Shown here one piece after another: positions 19,137 through 29,113 of a stretch of DNA of 64,000 bases (the first letter of the stretch is position 1; each line of letters opens with the position of its first letter). The position numbers and the translations under genes were made by a program. The stretch comes from Polyangiaceae bacterium (GTDB taxonomy: Bacteria; Myxococcota_A; Polyangia; Polyangiales; Polyangiaceae). The stretch is from contig JAHBVX010000003.1 in assembly GCA_019637295.1 (NCBI GenBank), forward strand, positions 372,001 through 436,000, in the 5' to 3' direction. Below the pieces are notes generated by a model. The model was not told the origin of the DNA, did no database searches, and saw only the letters and a program-made list of their open reading frames with translations.

Positions 19137-21725
19137 TCAGAGTTTCTCGCGCAGCCGCGCCACCAAATTGAGCGCGTCGATGGGGGTCAGCCGGTGCACG
19201 TCCGCGGCTCGCAGGGTCTCGAGCACCTCGCGCTCTGCTGGCCGCGGCGTGGCGGGCGCCTCGAACAGCGCAAGCTGACTCGCCTGCGCGTGGGGCTTGT
19301 CCGCCGCCGGGCCGTGCGCCGCCCGGCCCGACTCCAGCGAACCGAGCACGGCGCTGGCGCGCGCGAGCACGCTCTCGGGCAAGCCCGCGAGCTTGGCCAC
19401 GGCGATGCCGTAGCTCCGACTCGCCGGTCCGGGCACCAACCGGTGCAAGAACACCACGTCGCCCGCTACCTCCCTGGCGCTCACGCTGTAGTTGGCGGCA
19501 TGCGGGCTGCCGTCGGCGTAGGCCGTGAGCTCGTGATAGTGGGTGGCGAACAGCGCACGACAGCCGATGGCGTCATCGAGGTGCTCGGCGACGGCCCAGG
19601 CGATGGCCAGGCCGTCGAAGGTGCTCGTGCCTCGACCGATCTCGTCCAGGATCACCAGGGAGCGGCGCGTCGCCACGCGCAGGATCTCGGCGGTCTCCCG
19701 CATCTCGACCATGAAGGTGCTCTCACCTCGGGCGACGTCGTCGCTCGCACCCACTCGGGACAGCACGCGGTCCACGACGCCGATGCGCGCCCGGCGAGCG
19801 GGCACGAAGCTGCCCATCTGAGCCAGTATGGCGGTGAGCGCGACCTGCCGGAGCAGGGTGCTCTTGCCGGCCATGTTCGGCCCCGTGATCAGCCACAAAC
19901 GCTGGCCGGCGGCGTCCAGGGCCACGTCGTTGGGCACGAATCGTCCCTGGGCGCTGAGGCGCTCCACCACCGGATGACGCCCGTCGCCGAGCTCGATGCG
20001 CTCCGAGTCGTCCACCTCCGGGCGCGCGTAGTCGTGGCGGTGCGCGACCTCCGCCAGGGCGCAAGCCACGTCCCAGCGCGCCACCAGCGCTGCCAAGTGC
20101 GTGACTCGCGCGTATCGCTCGCTCGTGGCGGAGACGAGCTCCTCGAGCAGGGCTAGCTCTCGCTCCCGGTGGCGTTCGTCGGCGTGGGTGATCCGATCCG
20201 CGAGCTCGTCGAGCTCGTCGAGGGTGTAGCGCTCGGCTGTAGCGACGGTCTGCTTGCGCCGGAAGTGCGCCGGGACCTTGCCGGCGTGGGCGCGCGTGAC
20301 CTCGACGTACCAGCCGAAGACGCGAGTGTAGCGCACCTTCAAGGAGGGGATCTGCGTCTGCTCGCGCAGCTTCGCCTCCAGCGCCACCATTTGCTCCGCA
20401 CCCGTGCGGCTCAGGTCGGCGAACTCGTCGAGCTCGGCGTCGAAGCCCGGGCGAAACAGCGCACCCTCCTTGGCCTGGGCCGGTGGGCGCTCCACCAGCG
20501 CGCGAGCGAGCAGCCCGCGCAGCTCCTCGACGGTGTCGAGGGGCGCTTCGCCCAGCCCCAAGGTGACTCGTAGCTCGGGCTCGGTGACCGCCTCGAGCAG
20601 CTGCACCGCGGCGGCGGCAGCGGCAAGACCATCCCGCAGACGCGCGAGATCCCGAGCGCTGCTCTGGCCCAGGTTGGCGCGCACCGCCAACCGCTCCAGA
20701 TCGGTGACCTGCGCCAGCTCCGCGCGTAGTGCGCTGCGCAGGCGCGCGTGCACCACGAACGCTTCGACGCGATCGAGTCGCCGCCGGATCCGCGCCACGT
20801 CCGTGAGCGGTGCCAGCAAGCGGCGGCGCAGCAGGCGCTTGCCCACCGCGGTCTCGGTGGCGTCGATCACCGACAACAGGGTCGCGTCGGGTTGGCCCGA
20901 GGCCGAGACGCATAGCTCCAGGTGTCGCTGGGCGGTCTGGTCGATCGCCATGCTCGTGCTCGGATCGACGCGGGCGATGCGACGGACCGGCAGCGCCTTG
21001 CCAGGGTTGCACGCGCGCGCGAAGGCCAAGGCCCTCCCCGCCGCCGCGCGCGCCAGCGGCTCGAGGCGGGCGGCCTCCGGCGCGAGCTCACCCAGAGCCT
21101 GCTCGAGCAGTGCCGCGTCGAGGGGCGGCTCGAGGCGCAGCGGCGCGGGGCCCACCACGCTCTGGATGAGCGCCCGGGCGTCCTCGGCGAAGCTCCCGCC
21201 GAGCAGGACCTCGCGCGGCGCCGCCCGACCCAGCTCGGACGCCAGCGCGAAGGCGTCCAGCGTGACGCAGGTCAGCAGCTCCCCGGTGGACAGATCCAGG
21301 AGCCCCAGGCCCGCCCCCGTGTCCCCGAACTCGATCGCGGCGAGCCAGTTGTTGTGGCCGCGGTCGAGCTGGTCCGCATCGGTGACGAGCCCGGGCGTGA
21401 TGACCCGCACCACCTCGCGCGGAACGATGCCTCGGGTCTTGGCCGGGTCCGCCATTTGCTCGCAGATCGCGACCTTGTGACCCAGCCCGAGCAAGCGCGC
21501 GATGTAGCCCTCGGCGGCGTGGTGGGGCACCCCAGCCATGGGCACCTCGTCGGCCTTGCCCTTGTTGCGGCTGGTCAGCGTCAAGTCGAGCAGCTTCGAC
21601 ACCAGGACGGCGTCGTCGCCGAACATCTCGTAGAAGTCGCCCAGTCGAAAGAACAAGACCGCGTCGGGGTAGGCACGCTTGGCCAGCGCGTGCTGCTGCA
21701 TCACCGGCGTCTTGGGCCCTGCCAT
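19137..21725 (-). CDS. mutS: DNA mismatch repair protein MutS
   Basis: 862 residues. The mismatch-wedge motif FYE lies in GDFYEMFGDDA (about 28-38), the connector and lever domains follow, and the ATPase domain carries GPNMAGKSTLLRQVALTAIL near 613 (Walker A), DEIGRGTSTFDG (Walker B/signature) and ATHYHEL. Everything needed for mismatch recognition is present. A C-terminal helix-turn-helix tail is visible (LETLRAADVHRLTPIDALN). Its start lies only 4 bp behind the stop of the 972-residue lipoprotein gene on the same strand, so mutS is probably transcribed with the two lipoprotein genes upstream, an odd association. Confidence 0.97.
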   Translation of the reverse strand: MAGPKTPVMQQHALAKRAYPDAVLFFRLGDFYEMFGDDAVLVSKLLDLTLTSRNKGKADEVPMAGVPHHAAEGYIARLLGLGHKVAICEQMADPAKTRGIVPREVVRVITPGLVTDADQLDRGHNNWLAAIEFGDTGAGLGLLDLSTGELLTCVTLDAFALASELGRAAPREVLLGGSFAEDARALIQSVVGPAPLRLEPPLDAALLEQALGELAPEAARLEPLARAAAGRALAFARACNPGKALPVRRIARVDPSTSMAIDQTAQRHLELCVSASGQPDATLLSVIDATETAVGKRLLRRRLLAPLTDVARIRRRLDRVEAFVVHARLRSALRAELAQVTDLERLAVRANLGQSSARDLARLRDGLAAAAAAVQLLEAVTEPELRVTLGLGEAPLDTVEELRGLLARALVERPPAQAKEGALFRPGFDAELDEFADLSRTGAEQMVALEAKLREQTQIPSLKVRYTRVFGWYVEVTRAHAGKVPAHFRRKQTVATAERYTLDELDELADRITHADERHRERELALLEELVSATSERYARVTHLAALVARWDVACALAEVAHRHDYARPEVDDSERIELGDGRHPVVERLSAQGRFVPNDVALDAAGQRLWLITGPNMAGKSTLLRQVALTAILAQMGSFVPARRARIGVVDRVLSRVGASDDVARGESTFMVEMRETAEILRVATRRSLVILDEIGRGTSTFDGLAIAWAVAEHLDDAIGCRALFATHYHELTAYADGSPHAANYSVSAREVAGDVVFLHRLVPGPASRSYGIAVAKLAGLPESVLARASAVLGSLESGRAAHGPAADKPHAQASQLALFEAPATPRPAEREVLETLRAADVHRLTPIDALNLVARLREKL

Positions 21726-21729
21726 GAGC

Positions 21730-24648
21730 TCAGAAGAAGAGCCTCGAGATGCTCACGGTGTCCAGACTCACGAGCACGAGCCCTGACGCCGCGCCGTCCA
21801 CCACGGCGATCTGTCCGACCTGGGGGATGAAGCGCATCGACTGCGGCGAGACCGCTGCGGTCTGCGAGGCGAGGTTCGTCAGCAGCGGGGCGAAGCCCCC
21901 GCTGAGCTGGAACGAGAAGGCCATGTCCCGCTGGCTGGGCTCGTTCCCTCGGTAGATCGCGAAGCGGTACATCAAGCTCTGGAAGATGCACGGTGCTCCG
22001 GCACCGCCTGGGGTTACCGCCTTGTCGCCAGTGATCACGCAGGCCGCGTCCGCCTCGGTGGCGCGCCCGATGGCGCAGTCCTGGTTCGCACCGCACGAGC
22101 TGCTGGAGATCTCCAGCGCGCGGCTCCGGAGCAGCGCGCGGCGCGGGTTACAGTCGCGAACGCAGCGCAGCTCCGAGTCCGTCGTCACGTCGTGCCGAAA
22201 CCCCGAGCGATTGCCCTTGACGATCCACTGCGCTCCCGCCCGCACCTTGTACTTGAGGGCCGAGCCGCCGAAGCAGCAGGCGATCTGGTCGAGCACTTCC
22301 TGACCGCCGACCCGCGGCTCGACGCTGAGCCGGTCTTGCCAGGCTTCCTTGATGCGCAGGTCCCGTCGCTCACTCGGCGTCTCGGGGGTGCCGAACAGGT
22401 TGCGACACGACAAGAACGCCGCCTTGCCCGACTGTCCGCCGCACACGAGCGGCGCGCTCTGCTGCCAATACCGATCCTTCTCGCCGCGCAGTCCGCTGGT
22501 GATCTGCACGTAGTCGGCGTGGCGCTCGGCGTAGGCATCGAGGCGGTCGGTGGACACGCCGAGGTCCTGAGCTGCTTCACGCGCGAGCGCCCCGTCCTCG
22601 ACGCCGCGGCTGCAGAACGCCCCATCGGCGTCGCGGAAGGTGGCGTCAGTCCCGAGGTCGAGGAAGCCCGTCGAGCGCTCTCCCACGAGGGCCCCTTCGT
22701 ACTCCACGAGCACGTCCTCGTCCGCGAAGGCGCGGGGCTGGCGCTGCATCAAGGCCACCGACAGGCGTTCGGCGCTGCCGGGCTCGAGGTCGAGCGCGGT
22801 GGAGGGGTTGGACGCGCCTCGCACGTAGCGGGTGGTGCCGACGAACACCTCCGCGGGCGTGCTACCGCCGCCCGGTGCGTCGAAGTCCACCGCGTACAGC
22901 CGGGGCGCGCGGCGTCCCTCTTCGCTCTGGTCGGTGGCCAGATTGCCGCCCACCGGAGCCTGGAGCCGCGGGAAGCCGCGCAGCGACGGCCCGCGCACGC
23001 CGAGCTCACCGGCGTTGAGGATGAAGTTGCCGCTGCGAGTACGGTGTGGCTCGACCACGCGGCAGGACATCTCGCCGGAGACGGTGCGCTTGCCCTCCGC
23101 CGTGGCGTCTTGAGTGAAGAAGGGTACGTCGGCCGCGTCGTCGGAGCAGCCACGGAAGTCTTCCGTCGCGCCAGGGTTGGCCGCCACGGGCCGGCGACAC
23201 GGCGCGTCCCAATCCTCCACGTCGATGACCACCAGCTGCCCGCTCGAGAGCGCGACGAAGCCGAACACGCCCCGCAGCTTTCGCGGGCGCGCGCCGCCGG
23301 TGAAATCCGTCGTGGGCCGATACTTCGCGCCGATGGCGCTGGCGTCCGGCCGCGGATCGCACAGCGTACCCACCGTGGCGATGCCTGTGTCGGGGTCCGC
23401 GATGGGCTCATCCCGCATGGCGAATGTGATGTCACGCACCGGCGCCGTGAGCGCGATGCGATCCGCCGGCTCGAACGGCAACAGCGGCGAGCCGGGGCGC
23501 ACCAGGGGAGTGCGATCCGACGCACCCGGCGAGACGTCGAACACCATCACGCTGCCCTCGAAGTCGTCCACCACGTAGGCGTAGCGACTGCCGCTCAGCG
23601 TGGGCGGGCTGACCGCCACGCGCCGGGTGGTGACCACGCGATTCTTCGCTTCGAAGGAGAGCGGCAGCAGCGGGGGTAGCTCGCGGATGTCGCACGGATC
23701 GGCGGCGTCGAGCACATGCACCACCGGCGCGCCCAGGTCGGCCACGTACAGCCGCTCACCCGCTACCTCCACGCCCGAGGGACGCGGCAAGAAGCCGGCG
23801 GGCGCAGGGCCGTAGTTCAGCTCCTCGGGCACACAGCCGGGAGCGACCAGATCGCTCGGGACCTTCTGGGTGATGTCGCCGGGGGGCAGCAGCACCTCGA
23901 GCGGTAGCCAGCGCTCCACCAGGCAGGGGTCGAACGACCCGGGCTGCCGATCGAGCAGCTCCTGCGCGTCCATCACCGCGAGGCCCCCGAGGCTGGGAAC
24001 CTCCACGAGCAACTTGCGGCGACCCGCCGGCAGACTCTCGAGGGCGAGATCCGCAGCACACTCCTCCCGCGACGCCGCCACCGCTGCGCCCACCGCCGCC
24101 GCCTCCAGGGAGGGCGTCGAGTCGCAGCTCGCCCGTACGGCGCCGTCCGGCGCGGCCGGGTCGATCAGGATGCGGAGGTCCCCGGGGGGCGCGGGCAGCG
24201 AGCACGCAGGCCAGGCCGTCAAGTCACGAGCTTTGCCGCGCAGGCACGACGAAGGCAGCGCGAAGATGCCCTCGCGGCCGACGCCACCGACGCCGACGAA
24301 GCTGGCCACACCGCCGGGAGTGCTAGCGATCCCGGTCGGCCCTTCGCCCACCGGCAAGAAGGAGAAGCCCGGGGTCGACTTGTCGCTGTCGATCACGCTG
24401 CCCGACGACAGATCCACCACCGCGACCTCGCCGCGAATGGTCTGGGTCACCAGCGCATACAGGCGAGTGCCGCCTTCGAAGTCCGGACAGGTGTTGATGT
24501 CCCGGCCCTCGCCCTCCGGGGTCGCGCACACGAAGGACACCTGCCCGCTGCGCTCCAGCGAACGCAACGGCACACTCACGGGCGTCTCGGTGCACGCGGC
24601 GTTGCCAGCAACCACCAAGCCGATACCGAAGATGGCAAGACGACTCAT
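21730..24648 (-). CDS. Large lipoprotein, beta-propeller-like, unknown function
   Basis: 972 residues from the ATG at 24648. The signal is MSRLAIFGIGLVVAGNAAC with the lipidated Cys at 19. The body contains repeated surface-propeller-like strands (GEVAVVDLSSGSVIDSD, ERLYVADLGAPVVHVLDAAD, YAYVVDDFEGSVMVFDVS, IAVVDGAASGLVLVSLDT near the C-terminus), suggesting a YVTN/NHL-like propeller with long inserts, and many scattered Cys residues likely paired in disulfides. No catalytic motif is recognised. It overlaps the upstream lipoprotein gene in an ATGA junction and leads into mutS after 4 bp. The two lipoproteins look like partners, with different lengths but similar propeller strand patterns. Longer upstream readings of this frame are not credible. 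Confidence 0.8.
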   Translation of the reverse strand: MSRLAIFGIGLVVAGNAACTETPVSVPLRSLERSGQVSFVCATPEGEGRDINTCPDFEGGTRLYALVTQTIRGEVAVVDLSSGSVIDSDKSTPGFSFLPVGEGPTGIASTPGGVASFVGVGGVGREGIFALPSSCLRGKARDLTAWPACSLPAPPGDLRILIDPAAPDGAVRASCDSTPSLEAAAVGAAVAASREECAADLALESLPAGRRKLLVEVPSLGGLAVMDAQELLDRQPGSFDPCLVERWLPLEVLLPPGDITQKVPSDLVAPGCVPEELNYGPAPAGFLPRPSGVEVAGERLYVADLGAPVVHVLDAADPCDIRELPPLLPLSFEAKNRVVTTRRVAVSPPTLSGSRYAYVVDDFEGSVMVFDVSPGASDRTPLVRPGSPLLPFEPADRIALTAPVRDITFAMRDEPIADPDTGIATVGTLCDPRPDASAIGAKYRPTTDFTGGARPRKLRGVFGFVALSSGQLVVIDVEDWDAPCRRPVAANPGATEDFRGCSDDAADVPFFTQDATAEGKRTVSGEMSCRVVEPHRTRSGNFILNAGELGVRGPSLRGFPRLQAPVGGNLATDQSEEGRRAPRLYAVDFDAPGGGSTPAEVFVGTTRYVRGASNPSTALDLEPGSAERLSVALMQRQPRAFADEDVLVEYEGALVGERSTGFLDLGTDATFRDADGAFCSRGVEDGALAREAAQDLGVSTDRLDAYAERHADYVQITSGLRGEKDRYWQQSAPLVCGGQSGKAAFLSCRNLFGTPETPSERRDLRIKEAWQDRLSVEPRVGGQEVLDQIACCFGGSALKYKVRAGAQWIVKGNRSGFRHDVTTDSELRCVRDCNPRRALLRSRALEISSSSCGANQDCAIGRATEADAACVITGDKAVTPGGAGAPCIFQSLMYRFAIYRGNEPSQRDMAFSFQLSGGFAPLLTNLASQTAAVSPQSMRFIPQVGQIAVVDGAASGLVLVSLDTVSISRLFF

Positions 24649-26300
24649 TTCGACGTCCTCGGGGGCGAGGGGCGACCGAGCATGAGCACCTGGGTGCCGT
24701 AGCTCGGGCTCCGTTGGTCCAGCTCGATTACGCCCACATACGAGTCGGTGAAGTGCCCCACGTAGCCCAGCGCGCGCGCGCCCGGCCCTTGGCCATGGAT
24801 GAACGGCGCGAAGGCGTGCGGTCCGCGTCCCGTCTCGATCCACTTCTCGATCCGACGCCCCTCCGGGTCGTACACGCCGATCTTGCGCGAATCGAAGCAC
24901 ACGACGAACACCCGGGTTGCGCGCTCGCCGGTCGCGGTCAACACCTCGCCCAGGATCACCCTCGATGGGCCGAAGGTGAGCGGAATGCTGTCGTAGAAGG
25001 CCGGCAAGTCGTCGCTCGAGGTGGCGCTCTGGTTGGGCCGGGTGCGACCGATCAGCAGGCTGGATGGCGTACGATTGGCGGCGAAGACCCCGAGAGGCAC
25101 ACCGGAGCACTCGGTGAGGCACGCGCTGCGCGCGTCGCCGGTGTCCGCGGGGCAGGTCGCCTCGCACCGCCGCCGCGGGCCGGGGTCGATCGCGATCCCT
25201 CGACTGTCGAAGCCGAGCGAGTTGGCGGTGATGCCGACGGTGCCTGCCGACGAGATGAATGGCCTGGGTGGTTGCGACGCGGAATCGTCGAAGTACCGCA
25301 GCAGCCGCACCTCGGCGGCATCCCGGAAGGTCACTAGGAAGCCAGGCTGATGGTACAGCCCCGCCTCCGCGACCAGGGCGGCGTCGGGTAGCGCCGCGAC
25401 TCCGATCGCGCGTCGGGGCAGCCCACCGAGGGCAAACTCGAGCTTCGGACCGACCCCCAGGCTGGAGACCCCATCGCCCCACGCGGCCGCGTCGTTCACG
25501 AACAGGCTCGCGGTGCCCTCGGTCTGGTGGGTGATGACCAGAGCGCTGCCGTCGTCGCTGCCCGCGATGCCGAAGGGTTCCTGCGCCAGCCTCAGGCCAC
25601 GAGTATTCTCTTCCTCCGGATCGTCCCCGCGCCGGTGAGCGTCGTCACAGTTGGGATCACCCGAGGTCTGACCGCAGTACAGCTCGTGCACGCCGGGATC
25701 CGCCTCGGAGTCGTCGAGCACGTCCACGTAGTGCAGCGTGGCGTCACCGCGCACGGGAATGAAGAGTCGTCCACCGGGGCCGTTCGGTCGGCTGCGGTAC
25801 AGGACGTCCGTGGCGAAGGCGCCGATCCCCACTGACGCGCGCACCAGGCTGCCCCCGCCGCCAGGAGGACTCGTGGCAGACACGTACCCACACCGCCCGG
25901 GCTGAGTGACCAGCGCCGCTTCGCTCTTCTCCGGCAGCAGGCCGCAGGGCTTGCCCGCCAGTGGGCCAGCGGCCGGGACGCACCAGTGGCTGTGTACTCC
26001 GCCATTGTCGGCGGTGGGTGTGTCGTCGCAGCGCTCGTCGCCACTGCAGTCCGCGTCCGAACGACAGCCTCGGGGCACCAGCGCCACGACGCGTTCGAGG
26101 TCGAAGGCCTGCAGCGCGCCGCCGTTGTACTGCAGATCGAAGTTGCTGCTGGCCACGTAGAGGCGCGACCCGCCCGGCGACACCGCGACGCCTACCGGGA
26201 AGTAGATGCGCTCGAGGGGAGGATCGACGCCCTCTCCAGGGTCGAAGCACCCGACCGCCAGGAGCGAGCCGGTCAGGGCAAACACGCGCGGGCTGAGCAT
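24645..26300 (-). CDS. Lipoprotein with beta-propeller repeats, unknown function
   Basis: 551 residues, lipobox LAVGC with the lipidated Cys at 18. After the anchor come propeller-type strands (YFPVGVAVSPGGSRLYVASSN near 35-55; LFIPVRGDATLHYVDVLDD; FGIAGSDDGSALVITHQTEG; RVFVVCFDSRKIGVYDPEGR; YVGHFTDSYVGVIELD near the C-terminus), i.e. YVTN/NHL-like blades. A Cys-rich insert (CRSDADCSGDERCDD near 82-96) resembles the short CxxDxxC modules common in myxobacterial secreted proteins. It is translationally coupled to the larger propeller lipoprotein and has its own promoter. The function is unknown. Confidence 0.8.
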   Translation of the reverse strand: MLSPRVFALTGSLLAVGCFDPGEGVDPPLERIYFPVGVAVSPGGSRLYVASSNFDLQYNGGALQAFDLERVVALVPRGCRSDADCSGDERCDDTPTADNGGVHSHWCVPAAGPLAGKPCGLLPEKSEAALVTQPGRCGYVSATSPPGGGGSLVRASVGIGAFATDVLYRSRPNGPGGRLFIPVRGDATLHYVDVLDDSEADPGVHELYCGQTSGDPNCDDAHRRGDDPEEENTRGLRLAQEPFGIAGSDDGSALVITHQTEGTASLFVNDAAAWGDGVSSLGVGPKLEFALGGLPRRAIGVAALPDAALVAEAGLYHQPGFLVTFRDAAEVRLLRYFDDSASQPPRPFISSAGTVGITANSLGFDSRGIAIDPGPRRRCEATCPADTGDARSACLTECSGVPLGVFAANRTPSSLLIGRTRPNQSATSSDDLPAFYDSIPLTFGPSRVILGEVLTATGERATRVFVVCFDSRKIGVYDPEGRRIEKWIETGRGPHAFAPFIHGQGPGARALGYVGHFTDSYVGVIELDQRSPSYGTQVLMLGRPSPPRTSK

Positions 26301-26310
26301 CGCGCCGCGG

Positions 26311-26339
26311 AGCCTAGTGCCGAGCCAGAGAAGTCACAA
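26311..26339 (-). promoter_or_regulatory. Promoter of the lipoprotein-lipoprotein-mutS run, short or no leader
   Basis: Reading leftward, TTGTGA (26339-26334), a 17-base spacer and TAGGCT (26316-26311), 10 bases before the ATG at 26300 with no Shine-Dalgarno. Confidence 0.45.
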
Positions 26340-26370
26340 TCGCAGAACGCGACGACCGTTCGCCCGAGCT

Positions 26371-26547
26371 TCAGAGCAGCTCGAGGATCACCACGCCACG
26401 CCCCGCGTCGTCCTCGTCCTCTTTGGTCTCGGGACGGGGGGGAAAGGCATCCACCGGCAGCTCGAGCCGAGGCTGCTGCTCGTTGCGACGTCGCGCTTCG
26501 TCTTCTTCCCGGCGTCGAATCTGCTCGATGATGAAGGGAGGGAGCAT
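26371..26547 (-). CDS. 58-residue acidic/basic small protein
   Basis: A complete small frame with ATG, a GAGG Shine-Dalgarno 6 bases upstream and a promoter-like sequence above it. The protein starts MLPPFIIEQIRRREEDEARR, continues with a charged, Gln/Pro-containing middle (QQPRLELPVDAFPPRP) and an acidic patch (KEDEDDAGR), and ends GVVILELL. Short proteins with an MLPPF.I...RRRE start and a hydrophobic acidic-preceded C-terminus occur, from memory, in other myxobacteria; a database search is needed. No membrane segment or Cys. The two conserved-looking ends separated by a disordered middle suggest a linear peptide that docks on partners. The function is unknown. Confidence 0.7.
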   Translation of the reverse strand: MLPPFIIEQIRRREEDEARRRNEQQPRLELPVDAFPPRPETKEDEDDAGRGVVILELL

Positions 26548-26575
26548 GAGGGCCTCGTGACCGAACCTGATCCTG

Positions 26576-26603
26576 AATTTAACCTCGGACCGGTGTCGGT
26601 CAA
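26576..26603 (-). promoter_or_regulatory. Candidate promoter of the 58-residue protein gene
   Basis: Reading leftward, TTGACC (26603-26598), 16-base spacer, TAAATT (26581-26576), in a locally AT-rich stretch. The predicted leader is about 20 nt and includes a GAGG ribosome site. Confidence 0.45.
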
Positions 26604-26608
26604 GTTTT

Positions 26609-26630
26609 GCGGAAACTACGCAGTTTCTGC
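26609..26630. repeat. Imperfect inverted repeat between divergent genes
   Basis: Arms GCGGAAACT and AGTTTCTGC flank a 4-base centre, matching at 8 of 9 positions. It lies just upstream of the -35 box of the small-protein promoter and 108 bp before the DUF4350 gene, so an operator is possible; a chance hairpin is not excluded. Confidence 0.4.
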
Positions 26631-26737
26631 GGTGGGCGTGGGGCTAGCCCGGATAAGAGATCGAAACGGCGTGCCGGCTCAACCCTTAAATGCACCCGCC
26701 TGGTTGCGGCGGTGTGGCGACGGCGGCAGGGTAGCCC

Positions 26738-28101
26738 GTGGTGCTCCGCGATTTGCGCCACCTTTCCGCCGGGCGACGCGCGCTGGCGTGCTGCCTGCGG
26801 GCGCTGGTCGTGGCATGCCTGCTGTGGACCCCGAACCTGAGCGCGGAGCCCTTCGCCGCCAACGACACCAGCTGGGAGGGTACGAGCGAGCTGTTGGCGG
26901 TGGCGCGTGCCGCGCTCGGCGCCCAGCGCGTCGAGCTGGTGGGCACCCTGGACTGGGAGGCCCTCACCCTCGCCGACGGACTGCTCGTCCTTCACCCCGA
27001 GTCCGCGCTGAACTACGACGAGGCCAGCGCGTTCATGCGCGCAGGCGGCCGGCTCGCTCTGCTCGACGACTACGGCAAGGGCGACGCTCTGCTGCAGCAC
27101 TTCCAGATCCGTCGTGTCAGCGCGCCGCTGAGGCCAGCTCGCATGCTGCGTGACAATCCGCGCTACGCCGTCGCGGTCCCGTCGACATCGCACTCCGGAG
27201 GGCTCGACCAAGGGCGCCATCCCATGGTCGCAGGTGTGCGTGAGCTGGTCACCAACCACCCCATGGCGCTGACGCACCCCAACCTGACCCCGGTGCTGGA
27301 GATCCCGGCGCTGGGCGAGCCCAGCGCGACGCTGGCGCTCACGGGAGTGATCGCGACGCGGGGGCGCTTGCTCGTGATGTCGGATCCCAGCGCGGTCATC
27401 AACCTCATGCTGCGCTATCCGGGCAATCGGGAGTTCGCCGGTGGGCTGGTCGAGTATCTGGTGGAAGACGACACTTGGGGCGCGCGGGGAGGCAAGCTGT
27501 ACATCGCGACCGGCAGCTTTCGGCAGCGCGGCAGCTTTGGCGGGCGCGACAGCTTGACGGAGCAACTGCGCGAACAGCTCGCAGGCGCGAGCGAGCTGCT
27601 CGACAACCTGCACGACGACGGCTTGCCCGGCACGCTGGCGCTCTTCTTCGCCGTCATCGCGGCCGGGGCCGGGCTGTTCTGGCTCGGGCAGAAGACGCTC
27701 CGCACCTACCGTCGGCTCCTGCCCCGCTACGCGTCGGCCTTACCGATGGTCGCGCAGGGCGGCGTCGCCGGCCGCGCAGCGGTGCTGGCCGCGCCCGGGA
27801 CCCACCGCGCCCTGCCCCTGCTCGAGCTGCAAGCGGCGCTGCTGGAGGGCCTCTCCCACCAACTCGGGCTGTCGTCGAGGGCGCCCGAGAGCGAGGTGCT
27901 GCAAGAGATTGATCGACAAAGCGCGCTGAGTCGTCCATCGTCCGGGCTGCTGAGGAGCCTGCTTGAAGAGATGAAGAGAGCCGAGCTGGCGGTCACCGCC
28001 TCCCAGCCCTTGCGCCTGTCGAACGAGCGGCTCGAGCGCATCCGCGCGGACGTCGTACGCATCCTCGACGAGGTCGAGAACAGCCGTCAGGGGCGATCGC
28101 C

Positions 28102-28105
<4 letters not shown>
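26738..28105 (+). CDS. DUF4350-domain membrane protein of a MoxR locus
   Basis: 455 residues from GTG (26738; a second GTG follows directly). Residues 12-34 form a signal/anchor helix, residues about 50-250 a DUF4350-like domain (LADGLLVLHPES, GGRLALLDDYGKGD, GGLVEYLVEDD), and a second membrane helix lies at about 300-320 (LALFFAVIAAGAGLFWL). The cytosolic tail (340-455) is helical. DUF4350 proteins normally sit with MoxR ATPases and DUF58 proteins; here the MoxR gene follows with a TTGA overlap, whereas the DUF58 gene is 6.7 kb further on. It probably works with MoxR in envelope or stress functions; no enzymatic motif is visible. Confidence 0.85.
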
Positions 28106-29076
<971 letters not shown>

Positions 29077-29077
29077 C

Positions 29078-29107
29078 TTGACCGCCGGGGCTGCGGCCAC
29101 CTCTAAT
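29078..29107 (+). promoter_or_regulatory. Strong promoter of the coiled-coil lipoprotein gene, apparently leaderless
   Basis: TTGACC (29078-29083), 18-base spacer, TCTAAT (29102-29107; 5 of 6 consensus). Only 6 bases separate it from the ATG at 29114, so the transcript should begin at about the start codon. The -35 box directly follows the MoxR stop codon. Confidence 0.55.
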
Positions 29108-29113
29108 GCCGAC

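Noticed and set aside
22192-23679. Long plus-strand frame inside the 972-residue lipoprotein gene
   Set aside because: Low-complexity Arg/Ala-rich translation without motifs; the minus-strand gene with a lipobox and propeller strands is the coherent reading.
24649-25482. Upstream extension of the 972-residue lipoprotein to 1250 residues
   Set aside because: It would read through the other lipoprotein gene out of frame; the ATG at 24648 gives a proper lipoprotein signal and a 4-bp overlap.
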